A DNA stretch of 64,000 bases from Paenibacillus tengchongensis (GTDB lineage: Bacteria; Bacillota; Bacilli; Paenibacillales; Paenibacillaceae). Of the stretch, positions 1-9,971 are shown in pieces; the first letter of the stretch is position 1; every line of letters begins with the position of its first letter. Made by a program: the position numbers and the translations under genes. The stretch lies in NCBI RefSeq assembly GCF_008973665.1, contig NZ_WACP01000006.1:271635-335634 (forward strand). Reading direction: 5' to 3'. Below the pieces are notes generated by a model that worked only from the letters and a program-made list of their open reading frames with translations, was not told the DNA's origin and searched no databases.

Positions 1-1523
1 AACTCCGGGCTGCCGGAATCCTTGTAGACCAGGATCAGATTACGGGCATTGATCGTCAAGCTGAAGCTTTCGCCGCCCGAGGCCGGGGTATGCATCCAGT
101 TGTACGGAAATTGCGGAGTCCCGCCGGGTTGATCGTCCCTTTCCACCATCTGTAGCTCCCGATCCGTCTCCGTGAAGCCGCCCGCTTCAATACTAGCCCG
201 GCCGGTATTGTCCCGCCGGTCCAGCAGACGGATACCAGCATAGTCATTGCCGATTACCGGCTCCAGGTCCAGCCGGATATCATGTTCGTCCAGCGGCCCT
301 TTGGCGGCTTCGGCGAACAGGTGAACCAAGCAGTCCGCCATGACCCGGTGGCCGTCCGTCGTCGGGTGATAGCTGTCGTAGAAGAATTGTCTTTTGGAAA
401 TGACGTTACCCTCCGCTTTCGATAACCGGAACTGCTCCGTGACGGCGTCTTTGACGCTGACCATCGGCAGGTCGTAATGAAAGCCTACAGGAGACAGCCG
501 GTCCTGCAGATTCCAGTCGTTAACGAACACGCTGAACAGCAGAATTACCGCGGGACGGTTGGAGGCCGACAATATTTTCCGGCACAGGCTCTCGTAACAA
601 TTCCCCTTGGTCTCATCCCCTTCGTCATTGACTGCGAATTCAACGACCACGATATCGGGCATGATGGCGCCGTCCCGCGTAACATCCCGCTCATAGCGGA
701 TCACACCAAGCTCCGATGGGGTTCCGCCGACTCCCGCTTTCACGAACCGGATATGGCCCCGGCCCTCCGGATCGAGCAATTCCTTAAGCCGCATATAGGA
801 CTGGTAAGCATAACAGCCCGTATGAATCGGTTTGGCTCCAGCCCCCTGGGTAATCGATCCGCCAATATAGGCAATAGTGGTCTGTTCGCCACGGGCTGCC
901 TTGTCCAGCGCCAGCTTTAAACGGCGGTTGTTGCCGGCCTGCAGCAGTGACCTCGTAATCATTGTCTGATATTCCGCCGAGCCGAACGCCACCGGCGGCT
1001 CCATTTCGATGTCCGGAACCTCGTAACCATCGTTCAAATAGAAGATTACGCTTGCCCTGCCCAGCGCTCCCGGCTCGGCGAACTCAAATCCGAGCTTACC
1101 GGGAACATCGTCGTCATCCGACCACCGGATATCTGCCAGAGGAATCTGAACCTCTCTGCCGTCACCCGGACAGGTAATGCGGACCTGTGTTCCGGTTTCA
1201 TACGTTGAAGTTCTTCCCCAGTTATGCCATACAAAGATTACAGGCTCCGCCGCCTTGACGCTGACTCCGATGCTGTGTACCAGCTTCCGCAGACCGCTGC
1301 AGCTTGTGAGCAGCTGCAAGATCACCTCATCGCTGACGCCGCCGGTGTATCTGGCTTTATCTGCAAGCCTGCCGTTATCAAGATAAACTTCCTGCGAAGG
1401 GCGGCCGCCGCTGCGGGCGGTGGCTTCAATATCGGCCTCATAAAGAAGGTAAACCCCGTTCCGCCGCTGCTCCGGGTCTTTGGGGGCGGCCGGACCTGCC
1501 GGCTCTGTTTGATTTTTTTTCAA
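1..1523 (-). CDS. SGNH/GDSL-family hydrolase, 3' end cut by window edge
   Basis: An open frame runs from a TTG at 1523 (AGAAGG about 9 nt upstream) to the window edge, giving about 507 visible residues with no stop. An in-frame ATG at 1547 lacks a ribosome binding site. SGNH landmarks are visible. Block I is IAYIGGSITQG with the nucleophile Ser near residue 223. FAVND near residue 299 supplies the block III Asn. YDSYHP near residue 385 supplies the Asp-x-x-His of block V. About 200 residues precede the hydrolase domain and look like a beta-rich accessory region. More than 100 residues follow the catalytic His. Such enzymes are usually esterases, often on acetylated polysaccharides, but the substrate cannot be read here. 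Family call firm, specificity unknown. Confidence 0.85.
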   Translation of the reverse strand, partial: MKKNQTEPAGPAAPKDPEQRRNGVYLLYEADIEATARSGGRPSQEVYLDNGRLADKARYTGGVSDEVILQLLTSCSGLRKLVHSIGVSVKAAEPVIFVWHNWGRTSTYETGTQVRITCPGDGREVQIPLADIRWSDDDDVPGKLGFEFAEPGALGRASVIFYLNDGYEVPDIEMEPPVAFGSAEYQTMITRSLLQAGNNRRLKLALDKAARGEQTTIAYIGGSITQGAGAKPIHTGCYAYQSYMRLKELLDPEGRGHIRFVKAGVGGTPSELGVIRYERDVTRDGAIMPDIVVVEFAVNDEGDETKGNCYESLCRKILSASNRPAVILLFSVFVNDWNLQDRLSPVGFHYDLPMVSVKDAVTEQFRLSKAEGNVISKRQFFYDSYHPTTDGHRVMADCLVHLFAEAAKGPLDEHDIRLDLEPVIGNDYAGIRLLDRRDNTGRASIEAGGFTETDRELQMVERDDQPGGTPQFPYNWMHTPASGGESFSLTINARNLILVYKDSGSPE

Positions 1524-1783
1524 AGGAAATAACCTTCTTTCGCACATGTATACGTTTCCATTAACAAAAATTTGTGTATTGTCAACGGGATTCACTATAT
1601 TGTAGCAAACAGTATATGTACCTTATCAGATGTAAAGTAAAGCATTTACCCGAAAAATTGATGAGTCTAATCGGTTAAGGCCATCCCTTTACGGGAAGAC
1701 CTTTTAATTGTATTGATCTTCTTTTGAATTCAACAGCCCTGAATACCACGGTATAGCTTCCGATTCCCTTCTTCCCATGCAGG

Positions 1784-2947
1784 CTATTGAATAAGTCTTG
1801 AGGCGTTTAGAAAGCGCATGACCTTTTGCTCGAATACATCTCTTTTCAACATACTTGAATGATCGAATAGAGGTATACGTTCTTCTTGAAAAATGGCTAA
1901 ATCTTCAGGTACTTCAAATCCTGTTACCCCTGAGTTGCCATAAAGCGGATGATTATTAATCCACTTTATTTTTTCAATATGGGGGACCCACGGATCATTA
2001 GGCGCAATTAAGTTATATACACGTTTCACTGATCCGGAATCAAAACAGCTTTTCCAATCAAAATGAGGACTAAGAATAGACCCTGTAAGTATGATATCGT
2101 TAAAAGTAACCGCCGGTTTAGAATTAGTTAGATGTAGATATGATGCCAAGACGAATGTACCGTAACTATGGGCAATTACCGAAGGATTCATTCTATATCT
2201 AGTCTTTATTTCGTAAACCCAATCCCGGAACTGCTCAATAATTTTCTTACCATCTTTAAGAAGTGGTGACTTTACATTTCCATATCTGAAAGGGGCAAAT
2301 ATCCAATGGTCTGAGCTTACAATAGGAGCTAGCTCATAATTCCATTCCGCATAAGTATTCAGTCCATGTATAGTAATCAGAAGCCCCTTCTTCTGATATC
2401 CGGTTATTATGTGTCTTGAAGTGTAAATAAGCATATCTTCAAGATGCGACTCTAGGTTGTAGAACTCATCATAATCATCATAATCTGTGATATCTTCCGA
2501 ATCGTCAACCAGCACACCCACTAAACCAACTTCCATGTTGAAGCGATTCCTGGAAAATAAATTTATCATTCTATATATATTTTCCTCATTATCTTCAGTA
2601 ATAAAAATAGCATCAATTTTACAATTCGATACAATAAATGTTTCACTTTTGGATGGGATGCATTTTTCGTTAGGAACTATGATTATACAATCAATATCAT
2701 CCGGATAAGGTTGATTTGTTATAAAGGATCCACCGAAAATGATCATCTTTGAGCCTCTCTGCGCTGCAAAATAGAGCATCTCTTCAAAAATATCCTTCAT
2801 TTGCTCTCGTATAATCCCATCTAGTCGTTCTTCCCGGCCAGGTTTATTAACAGTAGCAACACAAAATCTTTGATAAAATTCATTACTACTGCATTTATGC
2901 AAACCTTTCGGTAGATATCCATTCTTATTAAAGTCAGGTATAGGCAT
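1784..2947 (-). CDS. Nucleotidyltransferase-fold / alpha-beta hydrolase fusion protein
   Basis: A 387-aa protein with two apparent enzyme domains. The N-terminal third contains IFGGSFITNQPYPDDID, which fits the polymerase-beta-type nucleotidyltransferase signature hG[GS]-x(9-13)-Dh[DE]h. The C-terminal half is an alpha/beta hydrolase: a strand ending in TIHGLNTYAEW, a nucleophile elbow VIAHSYGTF, a likely acid in APNDPW and a likely catalytic His in PLFDHSSM. There is no signal peptide, so it should act in the cytoplasm. The gene is clearly more AT-rich than its neighbours, which suggests horizontal acquisition. I do not recognise a characterised protein with this architecture. Domain calls are good; the joint function is unknown. 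Confidence 0.75.
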   Translation of the reverse strand: MPIPDFNKNGYLPKGLHKCSSNEFYQRFCVATVNKPGREERLDGIIREQMKDIFEEMLYFAAQRGSKMIIFGGSFITNQPYPDDIDCIIIVPNEKCIPSKSETFIVSNCKIDAIFITEDNEENIYRMINLFSRNRFNMEVGLVGVLVDDSEDITDYDDYDEFYNLESHLEDMLIYTSRHIITGYQKKGLLITIHGLNTYAEWNYELAPIVSSDHWIFAPFRYGNVKSPLLKDGKKIIEQFRDWVYEIKTRYRMNPSVIAHSYGTFVLASYLHLTNSKPAVTFNDIILTGSILSPHFDWKSCFDSGSVKRVYNLIAPNDPWVPHIEKIKWINNHPLYGNSGVTGFEVPEDLAIFQEERIPLFDHSSMLKRDVFEQKVMRFLNASRLIQ

Positions 2948-3021
2948 TCATCCACCCCCCGCTATGTATGTTATCAAAAAAATTCATAGAACATTATATC
3001 CCATAAAATGACTTCGGAGGC

Positions 3022-3294
3022 TCATTTGTCTTTGTATTTATTCCTCAGCTCCTGCAGCGGCCCCACATAATCTTCAGCGATATCCCATAGAATCAGCAAA
3101 GTGCCCGCAATACAAAAGGCGATGGCAATGTAAGTCGGGGTTAATCCGTGGGTCTCTACAAGAGCTTGCCACATCTTCCCTTTTGCCGGCCAGCTGCCTA
3201 TAGCGGGCAATTGTTCCACCGCCTGATTGTGCATACTAACATACAGCACCAGCCCGAACAGTAAAAAGGCGATGCCGCCGATCATTCTCTTCAT
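3022..3294 (-). CDS. Small two-helix membrane protein
   Basis: About 90 aa. It has a hydrophobic N-terminal segment (IGGIAFLLFGLVLYVS) and a second one (YIAIAFCIAGTLLILW) followed by a charged tail, so it should be a small two-pass membrane protein. I chose the ATG at 3294 because an AAGGGGG box sits 9 nt upstream; the ATG at 3303 touches that box, and longer starts would overlap the upstream phosphotransferase gene, whose stop is at 3309. It is probably co-transcribed with that gene. No family recognised. Confidence 0.65.
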   Translation of the reverse strand: MKRMIGGIAFLLFGLVLYVSMHNQAVEQLPAIGSWPAKGKMWQALVETHGLTPTYIAIAFCIAGTLLILWDIAEDYVGPLQELRNKYKDK

Positions 3295-3308
3295 TCCGTT
3301 CATCCCCC

Positions 3309-4304
3309 TTATCCGGTTGCCTCCAGCAGTGCGCGGCAGGCCTCGATGGATTTCCACGCCAGCTCCTCGTCCTGCACCCCTTCATGCGCAAGCAGCTTCG
3401 CCGGAAAAAACAGTCCTTCCATCAGCGACCACCGCATATCCTCCATAAACTGCTCCCAAGGATAGGTTTGCACCAGTCCGGCGTGTAAAATATCATAATA
3501 TTGCTGCAGGATTGCCATCGTCTGCGCTTCGCCATGATGAAAATCGTGCACGAAGAGCATCACAAGATCCTCAGAACAAAGCCCGGTCCGCACCGCTTCC
3601 AGATCAATCAATACCGGCAATGCGCCGGGAACCGCAGGATACAATACATTGCAGGCGTTTAAATCCCCGTGAATGTATGCAGTATGATGTCTGGCGTGAA
3701 TGCGGTCAATATGACGGCCGGCGTGCTCCTGCAGTCTGCGCAAACAGTGCTCGTACAGCGCATGCTCTTCCGCCCCCAGCCTGAAAGCACAATGCTGCCG
3801 GAAATACGCATAATCCCGTTCGAGATAATTCAGATGCTGCATATAGTTCCCGAGACTCCCCAGGTGCTCCGGCAGCGGCAAATCGGCCTGTCCCCAGCCG
3901 CAGGCATGAAATTCCGCGATCAGCCCCAGCAGATCAGTCAGCGCCCCGGCAGCAAGCGGTGCATTCCAGTCTGCAATATTGCGGTGGGTCGGCGCCAGGT
4001 CTTCCATCAGCAGTACACCTTCCTCAGCTGCAGCATCGAATGTATTATAAAATATTTTGGGGATACGGACTTTTTTGCCGCTGAAGAACCGGTACATCGC
4101 ATTCTCTACCGGCTCCGTCCGGGATGAGGTGGTCTTTTCCAGAAGGTGCAGCGATGCTCCACCTTCCATTAGCAGGTTAAAAGGCCGTAAAACCGCCCTC
4201 CCCCGGACTATAGCTTCTCCGCTGCGGATGCCCCCAAGGATTCCGTTGCTCTGCATTATATGTGTCCATTGCTTCTCTGTCAGTGACAGCTTAATTCCCT
4301 CCAT
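3309..4304 (-). CDS. APH/choline kinase-family phosphotransferase
   Basis: 331 aa with the protein-kinase-like phosphotransferase motifs: catalytic loop HGDLNACNVLY around residue 210, and metal-binding Asp in LIDLEAV about 20 residues later. An ATP-lid region at about residues 25-60 and a conserved MEDLAP hinge are also seen. The family phosphorylates small molecules such as aminoglycosides, macrolides, choline or fructosamine; the substrate cannot be inferred. The ATG at 4304 has no clear ribosome binding site, while a GGAGGG lies inside the first codons, so the true start may be a few codons downstream. It probably leads a two-gene operon with the small membrane protein. Confidence 0.8.
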   Translation of the reverse strand: MEGIKLSLTEKQWTHIMQSNGILGGIRSGEAIVRGRAVLRPFNLLMEGGASLHLLEKTTSSRTEPVENAMYRFFSGKKVRIPKIFYNTFDAAAEEGVLLMEDLAPTHRNIADWNAPLAAGALTDLLGLIAEFHACGWGQADLPLPEHLGSLGNYMQHLNYLERDYAYFRQHCAFRLGAEEHALYEHCLRRLQEHAGRHIDRIHARHHTAYIHGDLNACNVLYPAVPGALPVLIDLEAVRTGLCSEDLVMLFVHDFHHGEAQTMAILQQYYDILHAGLVQTYPWEQFMEDMRWSLMEGLFFPAKLLAHEGVQDEELAWKSIEACRALLEATG

Positions 4305-4403
4305 TTCATCATAACGCTTGCACGTGCTAAGACTAAATCTGAACAGGGACAGTCACCCATTCTCCGCCCGTGTCATACACAGATAGTAAAAGGGGGAGTC
4401 GGG

Positions 4404-5207
4404 GTGGGCAAGGCAGAGAACAAGTGGGCGATCTTTCTGGCGGCGATCTGCGCCCAGACCTATGCCCAGTACAGCAATGCGGACGGGGCGTTTGTGATTC
4501 CGCGCGGCTATACACAGACAGCAACCATTGAAGCCGTATCCATCGCCGGCGTTAAGGAGCGCTTCGGATTCATCCTTGAATCCGCCGAAGCCCTCATCGT
4601 CGCTTTCCGGGGGACCAGCTCGGCTACCGACTGGGTTTCCGACATGATCGCCTCCCAGAAGCGGTTCAAGTACATCAAGGAAGCTGTCCTCACCCACCGC
4701 GGGTTTACGAACATCTACAGCTCGGCCCGGCAAGGCATATTGTCCGCACTGCGGGAGCTGCCGGCCGGCAAGAGCCTCTACATCACGGGCCACAGCCTCG
4801 GGGCAGCCCTCGCAACGCTCTGTGCCGCAGATGTTGCGGCTAACACCGGCCACCTTCCGCCGTTTCTCTACACGTACGGCTCTCCCCGCGTCGGGGACCC
4901 CGACTTCGCAAAAGCCGCCGGAAGCTATGCCTCCGCCATCTTCCGCTATGCGAATCCGTTCGACATTGTCGTACACGCACCGCCTACCGTCTACAAGCTG
5001 CCGAAGCGGGAGAAGAAATATGTTTACAGCCACGTGCGTCCGCTGTACTCCCTGCCCTTCCAGAACGGCGCCATCGGCCTTAACCATATCATCAGCAGCT
5101 ATTTCGCCGAGCTGTCCAAATTAGACCCGCAGTTTACGGAAGAATTACACTTAGCCAATCCGGGCTTCTGTCCGTCTCCCACAGCCCGCATTCTCCAGAT
5201 ATTGTAA
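4404..5207 (+). CDS. Class 3 lipase family protein
   Basis: 267 aa starting at GTG with an AAAGGGGGAG box just upstream. Motifs of the fungal-type (class 3) lipase family are plain. FRGTSSATDW forms the oxyanion side. ITGHSLGAALATL carries the nucleophile Ser of the GxSxG elbow. YGSPRVGDPDFA and the YANPFDIV segment supply the acid, and a His follows in LNHIISSYF. There is no convincing signal peptide, so cytoplasmic or lipid-associated activity is possible. It is transcribed convergently to bceB and shares a terminator with it. Carboxylic ester or triglyceride hydrolysis is the family role; the substrate is unknown. Confidence 0.85.
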   Translation: MGKAENKWAIFLAAICAQTYAQYSNADGAFVIPRGYTQTATIEAVSIAGVKERFGFILESAEALIVAFRGTSSATDWVSDMIASQKRFKYIKEAVLTHRGFTNIYSSARQGILSALRELPAGKSLYITGHSLGAALATLCAADVAANTGHLPPFLYTYGSPRVGDPDFAKAAGSYASAIFRYANPFDIVVHAPPTVYKLPKREKKYVYSHVRPLYSLPFQNGAIGLNHIISSYFAELSKLDPQFTEELHLANPGFCPSPTARILQIL

Positions 5208-5256
5208 CTCGTCATTCTCCGATGGCATATGAGGGATAACACTCGGGAATAAAAAA

Positions 5257-5290
5257 AACCGGCCGCAGCCGTCAAGACGGCGGGCCGGTT
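5257..5290. terminator. Bidirectional rho-independent terminator
   Basis: AACCGGCC pairs with GGCCGGTT around a CG-rich inner stem, with a run of eight A on its left flank (a U tract for leftward transcripts). It sits between the convergent lipase and bceB genes. Confidence 0.8.
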
Positions 5291-5352
5291 CATTCCTTTG
5301 ACGGGCGGCTGCCGAAGAGGGAGCCGCCCATAACACATAAGTATTTTTACCG

Positions 5353-7314
5353 TTACAGCGATTCTCTGATTACACGCTTATAATAAACCACAGACAGCAG
5401 ACCGAAGATTGAATACAGCACTGTGTAGAGCACCATGACAATGACCGTCGGTGTCAGCATTTCCGTGCCGAACAAGAACCAGCCCGATTTGACGGCGAAA
5501 TAGCTGTGGAATAAGCCGACGATCAGCGGAATGCCGAAATTGAACAGCTGCTTGAACTGGATGCCCCGCAGCAGATCGCCCTGGGTAAAGCCCAGCTTGC
5601 GAAGGATCGTATAGCCGCCCTTCTCCTCTTCCCCCTCGTCCATCTGCTTGAAATAGAGGATACAGCCTGATGTGATGAGGAAGGTGAGCCCCAGGAAGCC
5701 GACGATGAACATGATCATGCCCATGCTGGTGCGCTGGTTGATTTCAAACTCATACTGTGAGAAGCTGGTGAGTCTCAAGGCGTGGTCTTTATCCCCGGTG
5801 CTCTCCTGGGCGGTGTAGATTTCGTACGCCTGCTTCATCTGTCCGCGGTCCTTCAGATTCAGGCCATAGTACTCGGTTGGAACATTCTTTTGCGAAGAAG
5901 GGTAGCTAACCTTAACCAGCTTCTGATAATCCGCTTCATCGACTACGAATACACCGCTTCCGCCCCCGAAGCGATAAGGCATTACTGCTTCACTGGTGAT
6001 TCCGTTCAGCTTCATCGGAACTTTACCTTCCGCAGTCCAGAAGCCCAGTTCTCCCGTCTCCTTCATTGGCATGAAGTTTTTCAGAGCACCGCTAAGTCCC
6101 ATCAGGCGCGTCTCCCCGGGCTTTACATCTACATTCCCAAGGCTGCTGTCGCTAATAACGGCTGTGTGAATTTGTTTGTCTTCATCTTTCTGATACACCG
6201 TTTTGCCCATCACTTGCGCCGCATCCACGGATGTATAAAAAACAGGAATGTAAAGCTCCTCATACTTGATTCCCGCCTGATCCAGCGCAGCCGTGAACTG
6301 CTCCTTCACTTCGGGGTTCACATACCCGAAGTCCTGCGGCGAGCTCTCCCTTGCCTGCGCTTCCGCCGAATAATATGAAATATAGCTCAGGGACAGTAGT
6401 CCGATGGCGAGTGCCGATACGGTCGTAATGATCGTCAGCAGCAGCGCATTCGATTTCATCCGGAACATAATGGAAGACAGCGACAAGACCTCGTTAATCG
6501 ACAGGTAGCCCTTTTTACGCTTGCGGATCAGGTTGAATACGAAGCTGACCGAGCCTTTATAGAACAGATAGGTCCCGATAATAACGAGGGCCAGAATGGC
6601 AATCATCGCCGCCATCAGCTCTGCCATATCGACGAACTTGCCGCCGAACAGCTGGGTAGAGATGTAATATCCGCCGAGAATAAAGGCGATGCCGAGCACC
6701 CCCATGATAATCTCCCGGATCGGCATCTTGCGCACACGTTCCTCTGCGGTGGAGTTCACCCGGAACAGCGAGAGAATGCTCTGCCCTTTGATAAACATAT
6801 AGTTCATCAGCATAATGAGCACATATATGGCAGCGAACACAATAACGGTCTGCTGCAGAGCTTCTATAGAGAAACGCAGCTTCGCTGCCACTTCAATATC
6901 AAGGATTTTAAACAAAATCATCAGGATCAGGCGGGAACCGGCAAAGCCGGCCAATATCCCCAGCACCATCGACCCGAAATAAAGAATCAGGTTCTCGGCG
7001 CTCAGCAGCTTGAAGATCCGTCCTTTGGTCAGACCGATCAGCTGGAACAAACCGATCTCCTTACTGCGCCGTTTGATGAAAATGGTGTTGGCATACAGCA
7101 GGAAGATCGCAACGATGGCGATCAGCAGCACCGAAGAGGCACCTATGGCTGCTCCGCCTTTGATCGTACCCTCCATTACATCCAGGGAAGGATCATATTT
7201 TAGCGTTACGAAGGAGAAGTACAGCGCCACCCCGAACACCAGCGCGAAGACGTAGAGATAGTAGTTCTTGATGTTCTTTTTCAGATTGCGCAGGATGATT
7301 ACATTCAGGCTCAT
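5353..7314 (-). CDS. bceB: BceB-like ABC transporter permease (peptide antibiotic resistance)
   Basis: 653-aa FtsX/MacB-type permease with the BceB layout: a first helix, three more helices by about residue 160, several helices to about 310, a large extracytoplasmic domain of about 200 residues (about 315-525), and a C-terminal set of three helices. The start overlaps the end of the ATPase gene by 4 bp, as is typical for translationally coupled bceA-bceB. In the family, the permease binds cell-wall-active peptides (bacitracin, lantibiotics) or their lipid targets and controls its dedicated histidine kinase by flux sensing. The adjacent kinase and regulator genes support this role; the exact inducer is not predictable. 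Confidence 0.88.
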   Translation of the reverse strand: MSLNVIILRNLKKNIKNYYLYVFALVFGVALYFSFVTLKYDPSLDVMEGTIKGGAAIGASSVLLIAIVAIFLLYANTIFIKRRSKEIGLFQLIGLTKGRIFKLLSAENLILYFGSMVLGILAGFAGSRLILMILFKILDIEVAAKLRFSIEALQQTVIVFAAIYVLIMLMNYMFIKGQSILSLFRVNSTAEERVRKMPIREIIMGVLGIAFILGGYYISTQLFGGKFVDMAELMAAMIAILALVIIGTYLFYKGSVSFVFNLIRKRKKGYLSINEVLSLSSIMFRMKSNALLLTIITTVSALAIGLLSLSYISYYSAEAQARESSPQDFGYVNPEVKEQFTAALDQAGIKYEELYIPVFYTSVDAAQVMGKTVYQKDEDKQIHTAVISDSSLGNVDVKPGETRLMGLSGALKNFMPMKETGELGFWTAEGKVPMKLNGITSEAVMPYRFGGGSGVFVVDEADYQKLVKVSYPSSQKNVPTEYYGLNLKDRGQMKQAYEIYTAQESTGDKDHALRLTSFSQYEFEINQRTSMGMIMFIVGFLGLTFLITSGCILYFKQMDEGEEEKGGYTILRKLGFTQGDLLRGIQFKQLFNFGIPLIVGLFHSYFAVKSGWFLFGTEMLTPTVIVMVLYTVLYSIFGLLSVVYYKRVIRESL

Positions 7315-8066
7315 TGCTGGACACCGCCCAGCACGCCTTGGGTCTTGATGATGTCACCCAAAAACGACTGCCGGGCCTCCTCGCCCTTGTTCAGCTGGGT
7401 ATATACCTGTCCGTCGCGGATGAACACCACCCGGCTGCAATAGCTGGCGGCTGCAGGGTCATGCGTTACCATTACTATCGTCGCCTGATGCTTCTGGTTC
7501 ATGTCGGCCAGCTTGTTCAGCAGGTCAGAGGCAGATTTGGAATCCAGCGCCCCGGTCGGCTCATCGGCAAAAATAATCCCCGGATCATGCACAAACGCCC
7601 GCGCCGCGCTCGTCCGCTGCTTCTGCCCGCCGGAAATTTCGGCAGGATATTTATCCTTCAGCTCATAAATGCCCAGCTCCCCGGCCACCTGCTCGAACTT
7701 GCGGTGTGCATCCTTCTTCGAGATCCCGGTAATCGACAGCGGCAGCAGTACATTTTCCTTGACCGTCAGCGTGTCCAGCAGATTGTAATCCTGAAAAATA
7801 AACCCGAGATGCTGCTTGCGGAATTCAGCCAGCTGCTTCTCCTTCATCGCCGTGAATTCCTTGCCTTCGATTTCAATCGTCCCCCGGGTAACCCGGTCTA
7901 TGGAGGAGAGCACGTTCAGCAGGGTCGTCTTGCCGGAGCCGGAAGCGCCCATAATGCCGACAAATTCGCCCTTTTCCACGGTCAGGTCGATGCCTTTTAA
8001 CACCTCCTGCTTGTTGAATTTGTTGCCGTATGTTTTGTAAATTTTATTAGCCTGTAGGATTGCCAC
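7311..8066 (-). CDS. bceA: BceA-like ABC transporter ATP-binding protein
   Basis: About 251 aa from a GTG at 8066. I prefer this start because the protein then begins [13 protein letters not shown], as in BceA proteins, and the AAAAGGAG box is 11 nt upstream; the GTG at 8078 touches the box. Walker A is GASGSGKTT, the Q-loop is FQDYNLLD, the signature is ISGGQKQR, Walker B is IIFADEP, and the switch His is in VTHDP. The C-terminal TQLNKG and TQGVLGG segments closely resemble B. subtilis BceA as I remember it. It powers the BceB permease against cell-wall-active peptides. Confidence 0.9.
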   Translation of the reverse strand: MAILQANKIYKTYGNKFNKQEVLKGIDLTVEKGEFVGIMGASGSGKTTLLNVLSSIDRVTRGTIEIEGKEFTAMKEKQLAEFRKQHLGFIFQDYNLLDTLTVKENVLLPLSITGISKKDAHRKFEQVAGELGIYELKDKYPAEISGGQKQRTSAARAFVHDPGIIFADEPTGALDSKSASDLLNKLADMNQKHQATIVMVTHDPAAASYCSRVVFIRDGQVYTQLNKGEEARQSFLGDIIKTQGVLGGVQQ

Positions 8067-8149
8067 TTGTTCATCCACTCCTTTTCTATAGTTCCATCTT
8101 AAGCGGATGCGGCGGATTTATCCTGCGATTCCCCGAACAAAATGAAGGA

Positions 8150-8173
8150 GCATGTGACATTGTTGTCACATGC
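8150..8173. terminator. Perfect hairpin between kinase and transporter genes
   Basis: GCATGTGACA and TGTCACATGC form a perfect 10-bp stem with a 4-nt loop, overlapping the stop of the kinase gene. On the leftward transcript it is followed by a T-rich stretch. It probably ends or attenuates bceRS transcription before bceA; it could alternatively be a regulator site. Confidence 0.5.
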
Positions 8174-9170
8174 CCGTTATCCGCACGAAATCGTTCTCCC
8201 GCGGAAAAGTTAGTGTAAAGCTGCTGCCTTGTCCGGCGGCAGACGTCACCCCGATCCTGATCAGAAGCTCCTCTGTCACCTGCTTCGCCAAATAAAGCCC
8301 CATCCCGGTAGCCGCCCCTTCCTGCCGTCCGGCGGAGGAGGTGAAGCCTTTCTCGAAAATGCGCGGCAGGTCCTTGGCTTCGATGCCTCTGCCCTGGTCG
8401 GTTATGGTCAGCACAACATGCTCATGCTCTAGTCTGCTTTCAATCGTAATATCAGACGCCTCGCTGTATTTGACGCTGTTCGTCAGCAGCTGGCGCAGGA
8501 TGAACCCAAGCCACTTGCCGTCCGTAAGTACCTCTTCCGCCTCAAGCGATACATCGAAGCCGATGCCCTTCGGGATGCACCACGACTTCAGCGCCCGGAT
8601 CTCGGCATGGAGAATCGGCTCCAGCCTGGTCCGTTCGATGAACAGGTCGTTGCGCATGAACGGAATGCGCTTCTGGTGCAACTGCTGGTCCAGCAGATGA
8701 TTAATCCGCAACCACTCATAATTCAGACGGGTCTGCAACGGTTCATCCGGAATCCGTTCGATCATCAGCTGCATGGCAGTCAGCGGCGTCTTCACTTCAT
8801 GAATCCAGGCTAACAGCTCATCCTTCTCCTGCTCCAGCAGTTGAATGTTCTCCTCAGCCTCTCTTCGGTAACGGGCCGTTTGACCTTCCACAGCTTCCTG
8901 GACGATTTCCTGGAAGGGACTTTCGGCACCCGAGATCGCCCCCAGCTCATAAACCTCGTCCCAGGCGGCCATTCGGGCATAGAACCGTGTCTCCCGTGAA
9001 TATCTGAACAGCAGAAACACCGCACAGATCAGCACATTAAGCATGACAATATAAAGCACCGGCAGAAAAGGGATAGACGCATCGATATAGGCTATAAACA
9101 GGATCAGCAGCTGCAGGCCTCCCAGCAGAAGCAGCCAGCTCCGTTTCTCTTGTATGTATTTCAGGATCAT
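8166..9170 (-). CDS. bceS: BceS-like intramembrane-sensing histidine kinase
   Basis: 334 aa with two N-terminal transmembrane helices (about 12-30 and 36-55) and almost no extracellular loop, the hallmark of intramembrane-sensing kinases. The H-box is WIHEVKTPLTAMQL, the N-box is LRQLLTNSVKYS, followed by DQGRGI and a G-rich GMGLYLAKQ. It overlaps the response regulator gene by 4 bp. In Bce modules the kinase has no ligand domain of its own and reads the activity of the BceAB transporter. Family assignment is firm. Confidence 0.9.
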   Translation of the reverse strand: MILKYIQEKRSWLLLLGGLQLLILFIAYIDASIPFLPVLYIVMLNVLICAVFLLFRYSRETRFYARMAAWDEVYELGAISGAESPFQEIVQEAVEGQTARYRREAEENIQLLEQEKDELLAWIHEVKTPLTAMQLMIERIPDEPLQTRLNYEWLRINHLLDQQLHQKRIPFMRNDLFIERTRLEPILHAEIRALKSWCIPKGIGFDVSLEAEEVLTDGKWLGFILRQLLTNSVKYSEASDITIESRLEHEHVVLTITDQGRGIEAKDLPRIFEKGFTSSAGRQEGAATGMGLYLAKQVTEELLIRIGVTSAAGQGSSFTLTFPRENDFVRITGM

Positions 9171-9856
9171 AGGGCTTCCTCTTCCGTCGCCATATACCCT
9201 TGTCCGACCTTCGTCTCGATGAAAGCGTCGAGGCCGAGCGGCTCCAGCTTCTTGCGCAGCCGGTTCACATTTACGGTCAAGGTGTTGTCGCTGACGAAAT
9301 GCTCATTGTCCCACAGTTCTTTGATCAGGTCCTCGCGGCTTACGATTTGATTCTTGCGCTCTGCAAGGATCCGCAGAATGAACATTTCATTCTTAGTCAG
9401 CAGAATCGACCCGCTCCCGCTGCTTACGGTATTCTTTCCGTATTCAATGGTTGCTCCCCGCCATGTCTTCAGCAGCGTTGCTTCCGTGCTGTAATTGTAC
9501 ACCCTGCGCAGCGTGGCCTGAATCTTGGCGACCAGCACCTCGAAATGAAACGGCTTCTGCATAAAATCATCTGCGCCAAACTGCATAGCCATCACCATAT
9601 CACTCGGATGATCCCGCGAGGAGAGGAAGATAATCGGCACATTGGAATGCGCCCGCAGCATGCGGCACCAGTGAAAGCCGTCGTATTGCGGCAGCTGGAT
9701 ATCAATCACCACCAGCTCCGGCTTCACCGCCGCGAACTCCTGCATCACTTTGCCGAAGTCGCTGATACCATGTACTTCATAGCCCCACTGGGTTAAGCGC
9801 TCCTTAATTTCGCTGTATAACGTAATGTCGTCTTCGATCAGCATGATTTTGAACAT
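9167..9856 (-). CDS. bceR: BceR-like OmpR-family response regulator
   Basis: About 229 aa from the ATG at 9856, which has GGAGGT 5-6 nt upstream; the longer reading frame to 9919 is unsupported. The receiver domain starts FKIMLIEDD, with the phospho-acceptor Asp in LVVIDIQLP and the Lys in FMQKPFHF. The C-terminal winged helix contains SDNTLTVNVNRLRKKLEPLG, typical of OmpR/PhoB regulators. It lies with bceS upstream of bceAB on the same strand and should activate the transporter operon on peptide stress. Confidence 0.9.
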   Translation of the reverse strand: MFKIMLIEDDITLYSEIKERLTQWGYEVHGISDFGKVMQEFAAVKPELVVIDIQLPQYDGFHWCRMLRAHSNVPIIFLSSRDHPSDMVMAMQFGADDFMQKPFHFEVLVAKIQATLRRVYNYSTEATLLKTWRGATIEYGKNTVSSGSGSILLTKNEMFILRILAERKNQIVSREDLIKELWDNEHFVSDNTLTVNVNRLRKKLEPLGLDAFIETKVGQGYMATEEEAL

Positions 9857-9971
9857 GGGACCTCCGGAGAAACCATTATATGGAACTTGCGTATAACTAA
9901 AACATTCTCTACATAACACAGCCTATCATAATCGTCACCGATTGGACAATTGATCATAACGGAGGGATGAG

